Assembly (NCBI GenBank): GCA_008711295.1
Contig: VUYV01000047.1
Coordinates: 2,712,831 to 2,776,830, forward strand
From: Anarhynchus alexandrinus
Lineage: Eukaryota > Chordata > Aves > Charadriiformes > Charadriidae
Direction: 5' to 3'
DNA: 64,000 bases
Under the pieces are notes generated by a model, which was given only the letters and a program-made list of their open reading frames with translations, searched no databases and was not told where the DNA came from. The position numbers and the translations under genes are program-made. Shown piece by piece: positions 22,851 through 33,250 of this stretch (positions within the stretch are counted from its first letter, which is position 1; each line of letters starts with the position of its first letter).

Positions 22851-22940
22851 CAATCTCCGCAGAACAATACTAGAAGTCGAGCTGGCAAGCTGACAAAAAA
22901 GAACAGTTGGAAAGAAAAGTTTACTCAAAGACAGGCACAT

Positions 22941-22961
22941 NNNNNNNNNNNNNNNNNNNNN
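22941..22961. other. assembly gap (21 N)
   Basis: Twenty-one N exactly between the two copies of the 1,831-base block. The left contig breaks where the second copy enters a long poly-T run (24795-24811), which probably stopped its extension. Confidence 0.97.
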
Positions 22962-24792
22962 CTGTGGGGCCGCATGTGTCTGCAGCAGGCGAAGGACACC
23001 CTGTGCTCTGCCAAAAACTTGCTCCAGGTCAACCCGCATCTCAGCCCGTCAGAAAGAAATCAAAAAAGAGGGTGGAGAGAAAAAAAATGATTTCACCACA
23101 GACTGCTGATGCCCTGCCCTTTGCGGAGCAGAAGAAGACCCCATTTGTTCTGGTTCCACTTCTCAGGGCACCTTCAGAAGGTGCATGAGCTTCCAAAATG
23201 TCTTTCTGCATAAGAGAAAGGAAAGAGAGGTTGTAACAGAAGCCCAAAGAGGGGTCCCTATGCGCAAAGTTAAGCCTCCCAACCTCCCGAGATGTAAATT
23301 TATGTTACCCTCTGTAGCCCCACATTTTTATCGCATGTTGGGGAGGGATATGGGGACACACACAGTCAGTCAAGTCAGGAAAGGCCTTGGACATTAAGGA
23401 AATAAAAACCTGAAAAGCAGTGGCATAATGACTGCTTGCCAAAATATTAAAATAATGAGATTTCTGTTAACTAGCGAATTATAGGACTTTAATTTTTTCT
23501 TTCCTGAAAATGCAGACTTTGAGTTTTTTACGCCAAGTAACTGACCTCAAGGAATATTTTCCCTATAGAACTGAACTGTTTTATGCAAGTTTAAGGGTAT
23601 TGGAAAGGGAGGAGTGATGGCTCAACCATCAATAAGATGGTTGGTGACTTCCTATCAAAGTCAAGAACAGAATCTAATGAAAAAAGGTTTGGGTTTTTTG
23701 ATGATGCCTATTAGACTTGTAGGTAAATGCAGCCTTTCTGGAAAAAAAAAAATAAAAATTGAGTCTGGGTTGGACTAAATTTCAGCTTCCTGAAGATATA
23801 TGTTCATACAATCAGGGAAAACAAGCCATATTATCTAGGTTCCACCACATTATGTGACCTACGTGAACAGCTCAGGCAAATCAAGCAGAAACTAAGACCT
23901 GATAACACTTTGTAAATACCCAGATGGGGAAACAAAAAATACTGTGAAATACTTTCGCAGACAAATCATGATCTTGAGCAAATTTTCTGCTGGTTGGTGG
24001 GCAATGGTGAAACTTGAACCCAGCACTGATTTCAAGTATTTTTGCACTTCTCAGCTCTCGTATTAATCTGTGGCGGAGCGTCAGCGAGCTGGTCCCTCTG
24101 TGCTGGAGTGATTATCGCTGAGCTGATGGATGTAACTGCAAATATTGTGAAGAGTTCTTCCAGATCTGCACTTTGTATTGCAGCTGTTAATATTTTTTTT
24201 TATTGCTTTGTTTTCTTATCCAAATTTTAGTTGCCTGAATGACATATTAATTAACCAAATTCAGAATTGGTTAATTCAACAACTGGCAGGCTTATATTTA
24301 TCATTGTTCAGTAATACTACCCAAATGTCAGCTCTCAGTTTGAAAAATTCCTCTGAACTAGTAAACCAGAGAATAATAAAGATACTATAATTTTCTTTCA
24401 CTAAAATAAACAGAATATTTTCTTAGTTAATTGTTTACACGTCTTACTCCTGTCACTTCTTTCCTTTCATCCTTATTTTTCTTGTTTTCCTTTATTCACA
24501 TTTCATCTCTTGAACTCCTTATCTCTCTAATCCCTTATCCTTTATGTTCTTGTTTTATCTCTCATTCCACCATTTTATTCCCTGTTTCCTAAGCCTATCT
24601 CCCTTCCCATGCTAGGCTCCCCAGGCTTTAAATGCCCTCTGAACCCTTTTTCCCTTTCCCCCAGTTCTCTACCTTTCTCTTCTCTTTCATTTTTCCTTAC
24701 AGCAATCTCCGCAGAACAATACTAGAAGTCGAGCTGGCAAGCTGACAAAAAAGAACAGTTGGAAAGAAAAGTTTACTCAAAGACAGGCACAT
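22962..24792. repeat. 1,831-base block, copy 2 of 2
   Basis: Second copy of the block at 21110-22940 (see there). The substitutions fall at 23799, 23813, 24027, 24028, 24060, 24075 and 24440. Beyond 24792 the sequence continues into poly-T and unique DNA, so this copy carries the true right flank, while copy 1 carries the true left flank. Confidence 0.97.
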
Positions 24793-27700
24793 TTCTTTTT
24801 TTTTTTTTTTTAAAGAGAAGAAATATCTATAGGAAGGTGTTGCCAAATCATCTGCTTTTTCAGATGTGAAACTTTTAGCAAGGCTCTCTGCAGCGCTGAT
24901 GTGAGGGAAGGAGCAGGAAACACTATCAGGTTGCCAGATGACTTGAGGACGGTGAGGTGGGATTCTTAAGTGCACGTGATAGCAGTAATTCAGGATATTA
25001 TTCCTCATGTAAAAATAGCTATGCAAAATTAACACAAAGGCTTTGGTATAAAAAGATAAAAGCCAGGAAACTCAGAGGCTGTGCAGCTCTTTTTATCTCG
25101 TTTGATTTTGGTTAGGGGATTGCAGGGAAACGGCAGAAGAGATAGAGTGTTTACATTAAGGCATCTGGTCCAAGGTGTAGTCACGAGAAAAGGTTATTGT
25201 ACTCCTGCTTGTCACATGGGTGGGAAGAGGACCTGAGTGTAAAGGAGATGATCTTAGCCTGGGGACACACGGACAGAGACGGGAAACGTGAAAGGCAAAC
25301 CTGGTGCGAGTCACGCAGCGGCAGTCACCTACGAATGAGCAGGCTGGATGTTGGATGGCGGGTCTATGAACAAGAGAAAATTTCAACTGCGATTTGCACA
25401 GGAGCATGTTTGTTACTGGAGGGTACAGTAAACCACTTCAAGCCTTGCATTACATAGTCTCAGCTTTTTAAACTCTTAAGGAAACTTTCTTTCCCTGTTC
25501 AACCGACTGAAGTCAGAGCAGCTTTGGTTGGCAAATATCTATTAGATTGCATTGATTTATACTGGATTTGAATTTCGCTCCTGGAAATAAAACGGTGATG
25601 TGAAGAGAGCTGTAGAAGGGATTTCTATTCCCATCCCCACTATCTGAGACGATGACCCTGAGCCTTGACTTGCATTCCTAATAGGATAGACCTTCTTTTG
25701 TAAGAATTCTTTAGCACCTGTAGGTTACGCGTTCAATTAGTATCTATATCCTGAACCGAGCCGAGTTGCACAAGCTTTGAAAAAAGTAGCAACCAAATGG
25801 CTAATTAGGTCAAATTTGGGGCGTATCAAACTTGACAGTGTCTGGCTTACATCACCGTGGATTTACATAATGGAACTTAACGGCGCTGAAGTCTGTTGTG
25901 TCAACTCTGATGACTCTATGGAAGGCTTTTTCCATAATTTTCTTTAAAACATAAAATATTCACTCAGAAAAATATCTTCTTAATAAGTTTTCCATCCGCC
26001 CTGTATAGCACAGGGCCTATCACCGCCCATTACCTGGGCTACTAACACTAGTATTTCCATCAGTTATCTTATTTTTCAGAACTCAGTATTCAACGTCAGC
26101 AACCAATTGTTTAACAAATTTCCTTTTTAAAACCAAAGCTATTTTTCAGCTAAACCAGAACTGTTTTTTCAACTGCAAAAGCCTGGGAGAGACGGTAAAA
26201 ACCATGAGAACTCAAGGTAAATGCCTCTGTCTTTTCTAGAGATACTACCTATCTGTGAGTAATAAAAAAAAAACCAAAACAAACCCAAACAAATCAACAA
26301 ATCTTAAGTTAATAAAGTTTTATATTCTTACTGTGGCTTCCTCTGTCTTCTAGCAGCCCATCCTGTACATCAAAGGTCACAAAGAACACAATGAGTCACT
26401 ATCAAAACCCAAAGAATGCTTCGTGAACAATTACTATACATAAATTGCAGCCTGGTATTTTGTTTCTGTGCCAACTCACAGTAATACAGCCCATTTCCTC
26501 TTCATTTTTTTCCCTGCAGCTTTTGTCCATAATAGCAAACAGCTTTGTTAATCTGCTCACAGAGCTTGAATTTCTTTTTATTTTTGGGTGTACTTATACC
26601 TTTGCCTATTTGAGTAGTGGGCAGCAGTGGTACGAATTCTTTTGCTACAGCTCTTTAGGCTCAATTTCTTTGGTGTCAGAGTCCACAACAACTCTATAAC
26701 ACTGTGAGGCTTTGTAGCCAAAAACATCATTAGGAATACTGAAAGGGCCCCCTCTGAAACCCAGAATCAAAGTGCCCCCCAGAGAGAAATCAGCCGTACA
26801 TTAGCTCACGCCTAGCAGAGCAACTCAGTGCTGTGCAGCTGGGAAACCTGTGCAGATCCCTCAATACGTGCCATTGCTGGGAGGACCGGCCTCAGGATCC
26901 ATTCGCCCAGTTCAGAGGCAAACACGGTACCTTACACACTGTTAATACCATCCACATGGGATGAAATAGGCCTTCTGTTCAGAGTCGAAAGTATCTTACG
27001 ATTGTCAACCGTGGCATTGCATTTCATACTGCAACCCCCAGTTTTCCCACTTTTTGGCAGTACCTTGTGGCAGTGACTCTTGCCGCAATCCCCTGAAAGA
27101 GAAGCAGAGACGTTCATTCACTTGTGTAGTTTAATACCTAAAAAATTAAAACAAATCTTTAATAATTTTGCTGAAAAAATATTGTGAAGACAAATAAAGA
27201 ATTGTTTTTCAGAAGGTAAGATTTGTGTCTGTGCACACATGTGCGCGTGCAACTAAGTAAGCAATGCAAACCTAGATTTATATTGTCACTGTGTTATCAC
27301 CTACGCACTCAAATTCTGCACACTGGTCAGATTTTAAGCAGACTGCTGGTTAATATTTATTGTCTTTATCGAGCAATAATATGGACTAGAAAGTTGTGAT
27401 GACAAGTAGCAACAACTGGCATTCTCTCAACAATTCCACAATAAGAAAAGAGGGAAGTAAGATAGTATCAGCCGGCTTCCTTCTGAAGAGGTTTGGTTAA
27501 ATCAGAATTCTTCGTTTCAGAAAATTACAAAGCAAAAGTACTTCAGACTACTATTCTACCTAGCACGGGAGGAAGATAGTAGATATTTTTAATGTTCCTA
27601 AAATAATCACATCCTATTGTACCCAGCTCTAGTAAAAGGTGTATAGAATTAAAACACTGCTTTTTTTTTTTTTTTGCCTCCTGTATTGTGAGAACCATTC

Positions 27701-29443
27701 AAGTACTCTTGCCTTCAGTTCATGATAACAGAAGTAATCAAACGTGTTTGAAGGACGTACGCTACGGCTCATCTGGGCATACACTGAAACACAGGACTCA
27801 CCGTCAGGTCCAGGGCTTTGATTAGTCTTCAATTAACATTCACATCAACCCCTGACACAAAGGGCACCCCGAGAAGGGATAGTAGCTGTCCTTATAATAC
27901 AATTCACAAGTTTGGAGCCTAAATTTTGATTCTTTATGCTATTATTAACCCTATGTGTAAACTTGCATGCATTTACCTGTGCAGTTCCTAGTTTTCAATC
28001 TGTAAAAAAGAGAGGGTGGCACTTACATATCTTTGGGGATTAAGATTTAATCCTGGAGGGGCTTCAGGCCAGCAGCGTTTTATACTCGTATAAAGCACCA
28101 CTACAGCAATTGTGAATAGGCATGAGTACTGACAGGTCCTCGCAAGATCAGGATGTACTTTTTAAATGCTATTCTGGAGGAATAACATTATCACGTAAAT
28201 CTTATACAATATTAATTATTAATATAAGTGAAGTGTATTTAGCATCCTTGAGTGAAAGCTGCTATAGAAGGCTAATTCATAAATCTTTTGAGAGCCAAAT
28301 TTCAACAATGCATTTGTAGTTTTTGTACACTCTCGGTTGATTAATTCTGCAAACTTGCACATACACATTTAATCTCCATTTTGCATATGCTTATACCTAT
28401 CTGCAAATTACAAGTTGCATAAGCGCTGTTGAATTTGCATACATCCAAACAGAAGACTCACTTCTGCAGAAGGACTTTTAGAAATGTGACCTCTTCTAAG
28501 TTATACCAGTAAAATATAGAAAACTCGCTGTCATTTATTGATGTAGGGCAAAAGCGGTGTTGGAAGTGCTTGCTTGTGATTGAGAAAACAATACATTCTT
28601 CGTTCCTTCCGTGCAAAGAAAATATTTCTGCTTTTTTTTTTTTTTTCCATTTTCCTTCTTCTCTCACACTAACTGAATGTGGGTGGGAAACAGTAGAAAC
28701 AGAAAGGGTCATGTTTGCTCCTCAAAATTTGAAGACGGTGTTTTTTTCCTTTGCCACAGATGCTCCGTGCTCATCAGTTGCCGTGTACTTCTGAGAGAGA
28801 AAAGAGAGAGAGAAATTGCCAATAACATTGGTAACCTTAAGTGTAGGCATGCATAAAAATTTGCTGAAAATTGGGTTGTGGTACATGTTCTTATTTTAGA
28901 TTTGCCCTTGTTAACGTCTTTTTAATAAACAGGTGCATACACTTCCCCAAGCTGTCACTGTTGTTTACCCAGTCTGCACACTTTATAAATCTACTAATGG
29001 AATAGACCCAATCATCTTAAGGATCTGTGCTTTAATAAGTTAGAGTCTCAAAGTTTTCAGGGAAATACTTTCTGGTAATATAGTTCTGCTGGATACAAGC
29101 TTCACGAGGTTTACTTTTAAAGACAAAACAAATGTAATATCATTTCACTTCTAAGTTCAGCACAACGTAATACAGAGTTTCATACATGCTTGACATTAAG
29201 ATCAGCAACAAAGTGGGATGGATACATCGAAAGGGAAATGAAAAGGTGTTAGAAAGGTGGAAAAGGCTTTTCTAGTGGTTTCAAACCAAGAGGATGCTCC
29301 CCATTGAGCACCCGGATCACTGCGGTGTAGACTCAGGCTTACTTTCACTAGCTCAGCACCAGCCCCCCCCACTCCTTTCTCCACCTCTTGACCCACGGCA
29401 GAAAAGCCTGTCACGAGACAGGGGAGACACTATTTCTGATTCC
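24793..29443. other. AT-rich stretch, no supportable gene
   Basis: No gene seen. Simple repeats include poly-T at 24795-24811, 27660-27675 and 28631-28646, an A-rich run near 26263 and a GA run at 28791-28814. Around 25997-26045 the words cctgtatagcacagggccta and accgcccattacctgg recall the 3' UTR of an ancient minus-strand CR1, but the match is too short to call firmly. Minus-strand frames such as 24697-25035 (112 codons, with a Lys run from the poly-T) are not convincing genes. Confidence 0.5.
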
Positions 29444-29515
29444 TACCAAGATTTTCAACCAAAATCTCCCATTTCCTTAGCAAGTGCTTGATCCATTAGA
29501 CCGCAATGCAAACTG
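29444..29515 (-). mobile_element. tRNA-derived SINE head (MIR/CORE-SINE type)
   Basis: On the minus strand it reads gcattgcggtctaatggatc, then aagcacttgctaaggaa, then tgggagattttggttgaaaa. This follows the tRNA-related head of amniote SINEs of the 'ggtctagtggttagagcac ... gggttcaaatcc' type, with recognisable A-box-like and B-box-like positions. It is too diverged to be a functional tRNA. The adjoining body of the element is not clear. Confidence 0.45.
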
Positions 29516-31317
29516 TAGCCTTGCTCACTCATAGAAGGAGCAGCTACAAAAAGTGTCTTTGGAAAAGGATCTTACATGGCGAATGTTGAAGGGATGGAGG
29601 AGCTTCCTCTCCGTGCTGCAGTCTGTCATTGCGACCGCAGTCTCACAGGTCATTTAAAGAGTCACCCCAACTATTTGAGGTTGCGACTCCCTCAAGACTG
29701 CTTGGGTGAACACAGTTGTTTTGATGCAATGAATATGTTGACTTAACTTGAGGTAGGTATTTCATGTCTGCAAAGAGCACAAACTCTCTCCAGGCATTCC
29801 CTAGGAGGTATAAATAAGCATATAACTTTCACTCTGGATCCCATTAAGGGGACCAAACATTTACTGCTGCAGTGCAGCTCTCAACTTTATTGGGTCCATC
29901 CCATGGTTCTTTGAGAGTAACAGCTCTAAAGAAACTAATAGTTACAGTCAATGTATTAGAGAGATTAATACATTAATAATTACTTTGCTATTGAGATAGG
30001 TAAATAAATTAAAGGCATATAATTAACTGTAGTTTCATCTCATGAGCTTTTAGATTGCATCACTGGAGATCAGTATTGTCCGATTGTAGATGGCAAACAG
30101 TAATTGCTGAAATTTCTTCTAAGTAATACCACAGGAAGAGGTTTTGCATTTAATTCTTCACTGAAGGTGTCAGTTCAATAGCCCTGGAGAACGTAATCTG
30201 TAATATTTCTCTCCAGAGGAGTTAGGGGAATGAAAGTAGCAAAATACACTTTCCTTGTCTCATTGAAGTTATCGCTGTTCTTCGGGGTTGGATGGGTAAC
30301 TGCACTTCCGTGTTTCACCTCGCCACAGATACCACAAGTAGAGTAGCAATGGAGAAATTTCTACAATGCAGAAAACACTTCTGTTAGTTACTTGAGTGAA
30401 AAAGCTGCTATGTTAAACAAAAGTTACCTATGTTGCTACCGTAAGAGGAAGATTTCTAGCTATCACCAACTTGGTTTGCACTCTACCTTGTCTATGACCT
30501 ACCCATGAGAAATCAACTAACTCCATATATACACCCAAAGCTCTCCAGGTCTTAACAGGCTATTTTAACTTACAGGTTCATATGACTTGATGTCCTTATG
30601 AGCTGCACAGTGCCTCATCAGCTGAAGAACCCTTGAGCAGACTCTGTGCTGGTCTGAACCATGGTGCCCCACAAGGAACAACACTTGTGGTGCGGACTTC
30701 ACCGCTAGCATTATTCTTTCTGGGAAAAAAGGAAAAAAAAAAAAAAAAAANCCTTTACAGCAGCAAGACTGGGTGCAGGACAGACAGAGTGATTTGCCAT
30801 GAAAAAAGTTAGAGGGGCTCATTAGAGCCAAAGTTATTAGGCCAAGCAAACAGTTAATCCCTGTCACACAGAGGTAACAGAGTTGCCAGCCTTGAACTTT
30901 AAATTAAAGGCACTCTCTGAGTACCAGAGAAGTGACTCTTTTTTGCAGCTTCCTCAGTACCATCCGTCTACCATAATGCTGTGGTCTTTTTCTTTCTTTA
31001 AATTCTGGGCTCCAACTAATTACTGGCAGGAAGTGCCTATTTTTATGCCATTAGTATGCAAATGAGTGAGAAGTAGAAAAATATTCTAAAGGAACTGTTA
31101 CAATATCTGTCCACAGATTACTGGCCAATTAGAACATGGGATTAGGGCTGCAGGACCCCAAAAGAGTATGGCCAAAGTCTTTCTGCTTGGGTGCCTCAAG
31201 TGTAATTTCAATGGGAACTGTATATACACGGTCCTTTTCCTCAAAAAAAGGAAAGAAAAAGTTCAAGCCTAAATTGCCTGCTTACAAATGAGCACTTCTA
31301 CGCTTGAAAAATGAATG
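29516..31317. other. AT-rich stretch, nothing recognised
   Basis: No gene or confident repeat. It contains a poly-A run ending in a one-N gap at 30751. The 100-codon minus-strand frame at 30565-30867 crosses that gap and is unreliable. Confidence 0.5.
30751..30751. other. assembly gap (single N)
   Basis: One N directly after a run of 18 A (30733-30750). Confidence 0.95.
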
Positions 31318-31372
31318 CCTTCACTTCCTCGCCTCAATTTTTCTATCCATAAATTGGGGATAAAACATCCTG
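31318..31372 (+). mobile_element. MIR-like SINE core fragment
   Basis: The words cttcacttcctcgcctcaat, tttctatccataaattgggg and ataaaac match in order the MIR core 'cacttaacctctctgtgcctcagtttcctcatctgtaaaatggggataat'-type boxes. Only about 55 bases are recognisable, so the identification is moderate. Confidence 0.48.
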
Positions 31373-32221
31373 TTTGTCTGCGTTCCAGCACACGCCAGGG
31401 GCAAATTATTCAGCCGGACTGAAGGTCTCCTCATCTCTCACCCTGTCTGACAACATCTGAAAGACAAAATCTTATATTTATCAAACTATTTATAACGTGA
31501 GCCATAAATGTTAAAAGATTTTCAGGTCTTACCGCTTCTGCCTAGGTTAAAAAAAAAAATAACAGGGAGAACCGCCCGCCTTGTGACATTTTGGCATTTC
31601 TATAACTTGCCAGTATCAGGAATTCAGAGGCGCAGGAGGGTGGAAAACTATTGGAAAACAACTTTACTAAGCTTTTTGAACCTAGAAAACTGCGAGACAA
31701 AACGCTGCATTATGCTAAGGGTATTTCTCATGCAAATCAGCCTCCTCATCACTCTTTCATAATAACCGATTAGCCAGAGTAGGAAAAAATACATAATTCC
31801 TCAAGTTACTGGCCTTGACGCTTCTGACAGCTGTACTCTTTGGAAATTTTGCTTTGTCACTCCATTAGATATTACTGATTTTGACTTCCTATTAAAAAAA
31901 AAAAAAAAAAAGCAAAACCAAAACAGTTTACATCTAGATACCAGAGATACCACCACCCTGAACTGAGTCAGCGGGACCAACACTCCTCCTCCTCCGAGTT
32001 TTGCTGGAGGGGTTTGTTATTCCCTGTGGCCGATGCAGAGGGTCCACAAACACCTGCGGGGCCTCTCCCAGGGGCGACGCCACCTGAAAAGGCTTCATTT
32101 ATGAGGGAAAAATACACACATCTCCCACCTATATGTAACTAATAACAGCCCTGATCGTCTCTCTTTTCATCTGCTTCCCTCAGAAAAAAAGAAATAAGCT
32201 TTGTGTTTTATTTGTTCAGCA
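31373..32221. other. AT-rich DNA upstream of the CpG island
   Basis: No gene recognised. It has a poly-A run at about 31892-31910 and a (tcc)n-like patch at 31984-31998. Composition changes abruptly at about 32222, from a T-rich stretch to a CpG-dense island. Distal promoter elements may lie here but none can be named from sequence alone. Confidence 0.45.
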
Positions 32222-32551
32222 GTCGGGCCCCGGGCAGGCCCCTCTCCCTCTGTGCTCGGTGGGTGCCGGGGAGTTTCCCCTCACAGAAAGGGGCGAGCGG
32301 CGGCCCCGTAGCCCCTCGCCCCAACGGGTCGGCGCCGGGCCCCGGTGAGGGCGACCGAGCTGCCGGTCGGTCGGTCGCCGACGGGGCCCGGCCCGGCCCT
32401 GGTCCGGCGGGCGGAGGAAGGAGGGGGCCCGGCTGGCGGCTGGGGGAGGCTGGCTCTGCTGCGCGCCGAGGGGAGGGAGGGAGGGGCCGGGACGCCGGCG
32501 CGTCGGTGCCGACGGTCTCCAGGCGGGAGTGAGGAGGAGGAGGAGGAGGAG
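32222..32551 (+). other. candidate first (5' UTR) exon
   Basis: The donor gaggag|gtgagt at 32551/32552 matches the full vertebrate 5' splice consensus. The sequence upstream in the island would then be a first exon. The left edge given here is only the island boundary; the true start site, or several starts, cannot be placed. No convincing start codon with a long conserved frame ends at this donor, so a non-coding first exon is the simplest reading, with translation starting in a later exon. A second, weaker donor-like site (g|gtaagg) lies at 32572. Gene identity is unknown. Confidence 0.45.
32470..32486 (+). promoter_or_regulatory. G-quadruplex motif
   Basis: GGGG-A-GGG-A-GGG-A-GGGG: four G runs separated by single A loops, the most stable class of intramolecular G-quadruplex motif. 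It lies about 65 bases upstream of the candidate donor, on the presumed RNA strand. Confidence 0.8.
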
Positions 32552-32552
32552 G
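32531..32552 (+). repeat. (GAG)n trinucleotide tract at the splice donor
   Basis: Seven GAG units, the last of which forms the exon side of the candidate donor. Length changes would alter the exon end but not the gtgagt motif. Confidence 0.92.
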
Positions 32553-32660
32553 TGAGTTCCCTCTGGGTGGGGTAAGGAGCCAGGCAGGAGGGAGGGAAGG
32601 GGTCAGCGCGGAGCGGCGGGGCGGGGGCTCGGCCCGGGGGTGAGGGCCGGCAGTCCGCGG

Positions 32661-32687
32661 GAGGAGGAGGAGGAGGAGGAGGAGGAG
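32661..32687 (+). repeat. (GAG)n trinucleotide tract
   Basis: Nine perfect GAG units within the CpG island, followed by more purine-only sequence to about 32706. Confidence 0.95.
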
Positions 32688-32852
32688 AAAGAGGGAAGGG
32701 GGGGGGAGCCGGCCCGGCGAGCCCCGCTCCGCTGGGCGGGGGGAAGGAGGCGAAGGGAGCCGGCTGGCCGCCGCCGGACGCGCTCCGCCTGACGCGGCTG
32801 CCCGGCACCTGCGGCGCGGAGGCGCTGTCGGGGACAGCCGGCGCCCCGGCCT

Positions 32853-32893
32853 TCCCCCTCCCCTCCTCCTCTTCCTCCTCCTCTTCCTCCTCC
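32853..32893 (+). repeat. (TCC)n pyrimidine tract
   Basis: An almost pure pyrimidine tract made of tcc and ttcc units. It is the complementary-sense partner of the GAG tracts upstream, and it ends in ctccctaag next to an ATG-containing YY1-like site. Confidence 0.93.
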
Positions 32894-32895
32894 CT

Positions 32896-32941
32896 AAGAT
32901 GGCTCCGTGGCCCCGNCCCCGGCGGGCCCTAACATGGCTGC
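32896..32941 (+). promoter_or_regulatory. pair of YY1-like sites
   Basis: AAGATGGCTCC at 32896-32906 and AACATGGCTGC at 32931-32941. The second fits the AANATGGCNGC form of the YY1 consensus exactly and the first fits the core. Both point along the plus strand, and YY1 sites near starts are commonly oriented with transcription. The single-N gap at 32916 lies between them. Confidence 0.5.
32916..32916. other. assembly gap (single N) in the CpG island
   Basis: One N with ccccg on its left and ccccg on its right, so the true junction may be a simple overlap or missing GC-rich sequence. Frames starting upstream, such as the one at 32899, cannot be trusted across it. The 89-codon frame from the ATG at 32934 lies beyond the gap but has no donor and ends in AT-rich DNA. 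Confidence 0.95.
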
Positions 32942-33250
32942 CCGCGCCTGGGCCCCGCGGGGCAGGGCCTGGCGGCAGCCTCCGGCCCCTTCCCCCGGCC
33001 TCCTCACGGGCAGCGCCCCGGGGGATGAGGGGCTGCAGGGCCCGGGGTGGCCGGGGAGGGCGGCGAGGCCTGGCCGGGCCCGGGCTCCCCTCAGCCTGGC
33101 TCGGGGCAGGAGCTGTGCCCTGCCAGGCCTCAGCCAGCCCCCTTCACCCCCCCCCACCTCCCGAGTGTTAAATATCCGTGTGTTGGAGGGGTTTATTTTC
33201 TAAAGACACGCTTATTTTTGTTTTAAATACAAGGCGCGCGGGGCAGGGAC

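Larger units (their letters stand above)
21110..22940. repeat. 1,831-base block, copy 1 of 2
   Basis: This block recurs at 22962-24792 with a constant offset of 1,852, meaning no insertions or deletions. I count seven substitutions: 21947, 21961, 22175, 22176, 22208, 22223 and 22588. Copy 1 ends exactly at the N gap and copy 2 begins exactly after it. The parsimonious reading is one locus represented by two overlapping, unmerged contigs that differ like two haplotypes. The block contains a MIR-like relic and a long pyrimidine tract, but no gene I can name. Confidence 0.97.
32222..33250 (+). promoter_or_regulatory. CpG island promoter of an unidentified plus-strand gene
   Basis: A sharply bounded GC-rich block with roughly 100 CpG dinucleotides in about 1 kb by hand count, where surrounding DNA has one or two per 100 bases or fewer. 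It holds GC boxes of Sp1/KLF type (32617-32629 and around 32733-32742), a G-quadruplex motif, GGA/TCC tracts and YY1-like sites. No TATA box is evident. Islands like this usually mark promoters of broadly expressed genes. Direction is inferred from a consensus plus-strand donor at 32552, the absence of an equally good minus-strand donor, and the strand bias of everything to the right. The ORFs of 76-175 codons within it reflect the scarcity of stops in GC-rich DNA. Confidence 0.85.

Noticed and set aside
22941..24792. Recent segmental duplication
   Set aside because: The copies meet exactly at an N gap, have no indels and differ by only about 0.4%; unmerged allelic contigs explain this better.
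29444..29515. Functional tRNA gene
   Set aside because: Only the tRNA-like head of a SINE is legible; the stems do not close into a cloverleaf by eye.
32281..32808. 175-codon minus-strand frame, and 76-109-codon plus-strand frames, in the CpG island
   Set aside because: They consist of Pro/Ala/Gly/Arg-rich translations of CpG-rich DNA with few stops; no motif, and several frames are open at once.
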